This document shows, piece by piece, positions 62,630-64,000 of a DNA stretch of 64,000 bases (position 1 is its first letter; each line of letters starts with the position of its first letter). The notes under the pieces were generated by a model that was not told where the DNA came from, did not search any database, and saw nothing but the letters and a program-made list of their open reading frames with translations. The translations under genes were made by a program, and so were the position numbers. Location: the NCBI RefSeq assembly GCF_900098925.1, contig NZ_LT622359.1, positions 721,887 to 785,886 on the forward strand, written 5' to 3'. Source of the stretch: Bacillus massiliglaciei (lineage in GTDB: Bacteria > Bacillota > Bacilli > Bacillales > DSM-1321).

Positions 62630-62887
62630 TTATTCAGTTAGGCTGATTCTGTGTCTTGTATAGTAAGTTCCGTATCTATAGAATATGGTGATTTCTGCTG
62701 TAGAGTGCTGTAAGCAGAATATATAGGTGGATGTAGTGGGCAATGAATTTTTTTTAAAGGAAAAAGCAAGCTGCACCGCGGTTTCTTCTAAATTTGTCTC
62801 CAACTCCTGCTTTTTAATAATGACTGGCTTCCCTTGAGCATTAAACTCGGACTCTTTTAGGGTTTTAAAAGAATCTATACATTCCAA
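62630..62887 (-). CDS. Hypothetical ORF, possibly a gene fragment
   Basis: An open frame of 85 codons from a TTG without a ribosome site. In-frame sequence continues upstream (about 30 more codons, including ...IKQDWKCFLIFKNCTPAEQK) into the terminator of the next gene, with no ATG. The protein is not recognised; the middle (KTLKESEFNAQGKPVIIKKQELE) looks coding. It may be the tail of a gene whose 5' end was lost, perhaps during nearby rearrangement. Confidence 0.35.
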   Translation of the reverse strand: MECIDSFKTLKESEFNAQGKPVIIKKQELETNLEETAVQLAFSFKKNSLPTTSTYIFCLQHSTAEITIFYRYGTYYTRHRISLTE

Positions 62888-62964
62888 GAGCTTTTGTTCT
62901 GCGGGCGTACAATTTTTAAAAATAAGGAAACACTTCCAATCCTGTTTTATCGGGAAAAAACCAT

Positions 62965-63010
62965 AAAAAAAGTCAGAAAAGGAGCAGGATCACTTCCTTT
63001 TCTGACTTAT
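62965..63010 (-). terminator. Terminator of the MpsC-family gene
   Basis: agtcagaaaaggag / cttccttttctgact arms; the minus strand ends in seven T residues, about 75 bases past the stop. Confidence 0.85.
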
Positions 63011-63085
63011 GTCCGGTTCTATGCCCATCCATTGCTATCAGAATGAAATAAATTATGACTATCATACTACCCGCAGTATATTAAG

Positions 63086-63787
63086 TCAAGTCCTTGGGGG
63101 ACGAAGAATCAGGCAGATATAGCTTTTGTCTTTCCTAAAATCCCAATCAACAAATACATCTTCAATACAGGAATGCAAGTATTCGTTCAATTGAGGTATT
63201 TTTTGTATGAGCAATCTCTTCTCGAGCTTCCGCTTGGCAAGTCTTAAAGGTTCCTCATAGCCTTGTTCAATTAGTTCTTTTTCGATGTTTACAAGAATCC
63301 CTTCACGGCGTATAAGCAGCTGGCGCTTATTAAGAAAAAAGGAGGCAATGTCAGCAGGAGGCTTTTCCGATTCTTTACTTGCTTCTATGATTTCTGTATG
63401 AACCCCTTGCTTGTTTTTATACAGCTGATCAGAAAGAAGGCCTTTTTCAGAAAGATTGGAAAGAATAATAATGAAGATTCCCGATTGGTTCTTCAGATCC
63501 CAGTCATAATAAAACTCTTTCACATGTTCTGAGATGTTCTGTTCAATATAGGAAGAGGATTCTTTAATGATAGACTGCATAAGCAAATCCCTTGTTTTAT
63601 GTACATAGCTTTCCTGCTGATTATTCAATAAAGACTTTTCGACAGGGGACAAAAAATTGGTTATGTAGACAGTGATAAAAGGATGGGAAAAAGTACATAT
63701 CACATTGCCTGGGCCCCTGCCAAAGTTTTCACGAAGAAGGCGACCGATATACCCTCCAATATCTTTCTCTTCTATTATTTTTTCCAT
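63086..63787 (-). CDS. Tandem MpsC-family protein (DUF2294, YbcI-like)
   Basis: A 233-residue soluble protein with two copies of the MpsC/DUF2294 domain. Copy 1 (about 10-110) has GRGPGNVICTFSHPFITVYI and VKEFYYDWDLKNQSGIFIIIL; copy 2 (about 130-230) has the same ending, IEDVFVDWDFRKDKSYICLIL. The family is named after a membrane-potential system of staphylococci; the role of the tandem form is unknown. The ATG follows CGGAGGT. It stands alone, with a good terminator. Confidence 0.75.
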   Translation of the reverse strand: MEKIIEEKDIGGYIGRLLRENFGRGPGNVICTFSHPFITVYITNFLSPVEKSLLNNQQESYVHKTRDLLMQSIIKESSSYIEQNISEHVKEFYYDWDLKNQSGIFIIILSNLSEKGLLSDQLYKNKQGVHTEIIEASKESEKPPADIASFFLNKRQLLIRREGILVNIEKELIEQGYEEPLRLAKRKLEKRLLIQKIPQLNEYLHSCIEDVFVDWDFRKDKSYICLILRPPRT

Positions 63788-63887
63788 AAACTACCTCCGG
63801 GTGCGATTTCTTAATACATTCCCATAGTTCTAAATTTTAAAACCTTGCTGGAATTCAGAGAGGCGGATCAACAGGGGATGAGTGCTC

Positions 63888-64000
63888 ATGCAGGTTGAAT
63901 ATGATACATTAGAAGATATAATGATTGAAAAAAAAAGCATGGAGGAAGACCTCTTTCGATGTATGCAGCTGATTGAAGGGAGTACGGTTGTATTTGAACA
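63888..64000 (+). CDS. Partial CDS, cut by the window end
   Basis: The first 37 codons of a gene on the plus strand: it begins MQVEYDTLEDIMIEKKSMEE and is acidic and helical, then continues past the end. An AGGGGATG site precedes GTG 63882 and ATG 63888; ATG is preferred. Not enough sequence to name it. Confidence 0.55.
   Translation, partial: MQVEYDTLEDIMIEKKSMEEDLFRCMQLIEGSTVVFE

Noticed and set aside
1-64000. CRISPR arrays, tRNA, rRNA or prophage modules
   Set aside because: No regularly spaced repeats, tRNA-like cloverleaf ends, rRNA sequence or phage structural genes were noticed on either strand.

Overview
The window is a 64-kb piece of a Bacillaceae (Bacillus-like, endospore-forming Firmicute) chromosome. 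Reasons: low-to-moderate GC content, strong AGGAGG-type ribosome binding sites, frequent TTG/GTG starts, abundant rho-independent terminators, an alpha/beta-type SASP, a SleL/YaaH-type spore cortex enzyme, and long stretches of gene content and order known from the B. subtilis yut/yum/yui/yug region. Genus and species cannot be fixed from the sequence alone. No rRNA, tRNA, CRISPR array or prophage was seen.

Layout. (1) 0-5.5 kb: redox and Fe-S block with yutJ, yuzB, yutM (A-type Fe-S carrier), a MaoC dehydratase, yumC (ferredoxin-NADP reductase) and yumB (type II NADH dehydrogenase, with a candidate Rex box). (2) 5.6-11.4 kb: a soluble chemoreceptor, yuiB, yuiC, a cobalamin-binding-type protein, yuiD and pepA. 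(3) 11.5-14.1 kb: a coupled three-gene cassette of GTP cyclohydrolase II, RibD and a HAD phosphatase, with its own promoter and no FMN riboswitch. (4) 14.3-20.4 kb: an IclR regulator, small accessory genes and the 5-oxoprolinase operon pxpA / NRAMP-like transporter / pxpB / pxpC. (5) 20.5-27.8 kb: yuxO (menI), the complete seven-gene mrp Na+/H+ antiporter operon on the minus strand, and yufK. (6) 28-34 kb: class A PBP, kapD, kapB, a cyclophilin, and the start of a citrate-type system. (7) 32.6-36.4 kb: sensor kinase, response regulator and CitM-type transporter with a cre site over the transporter promoter. (8) 36.6-41 kb: GNAT, yvbH, a 271-bp IS3-family relic, manganese catalase, yteA and patB. 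(9) 41-52.4 kb: yugE, yugF, alaR-alaT, an NSS transporter, yugI, rocD, yuzA, yugJ, pgi and yugO. (10) 52.5-58.5 kb: sleL-like, SASP, GDPD, uppP, an MFS transporter and small membrane proteins. (11) 58.7-64 kb: a more accessory stretch with an orphan RsbR-like STAS protein, a split sigma factor pair (sigO/rsoA-like) divergent from a yvrJ-like small gene missed by length filters, a complete ISL3 element with an 8-bp target duplication, an MpsC-family protein and a gene cut by the window end.

How the genes work together: much of the block is household metabolism linked to electron transfer (NADH and NADPH flavoenzymes, Fe-S carriage), sodium/proton homeostasis (Mrp), amino acid and keto acid exchange (AlaT, RocD, PatB, PxpABC), citrate-type uptake under catabolite control, and the cell envelope or spore (PBP, UppP, SleL, SASP, KapB/KapD). 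The most promising material for new biology is the riboswitch-free GCHII-RibD-HAD cassette with an altered cyclohydrolase active-site loop, the NRAMP homologue lacking metal ligands inside the 5-oxoproline operon, the SigO/RsoA/YvrJ-like island, and a dispersed repeat that ends in a terminator hairpin, one copy of which is broken by an IS3-derived mini-element.
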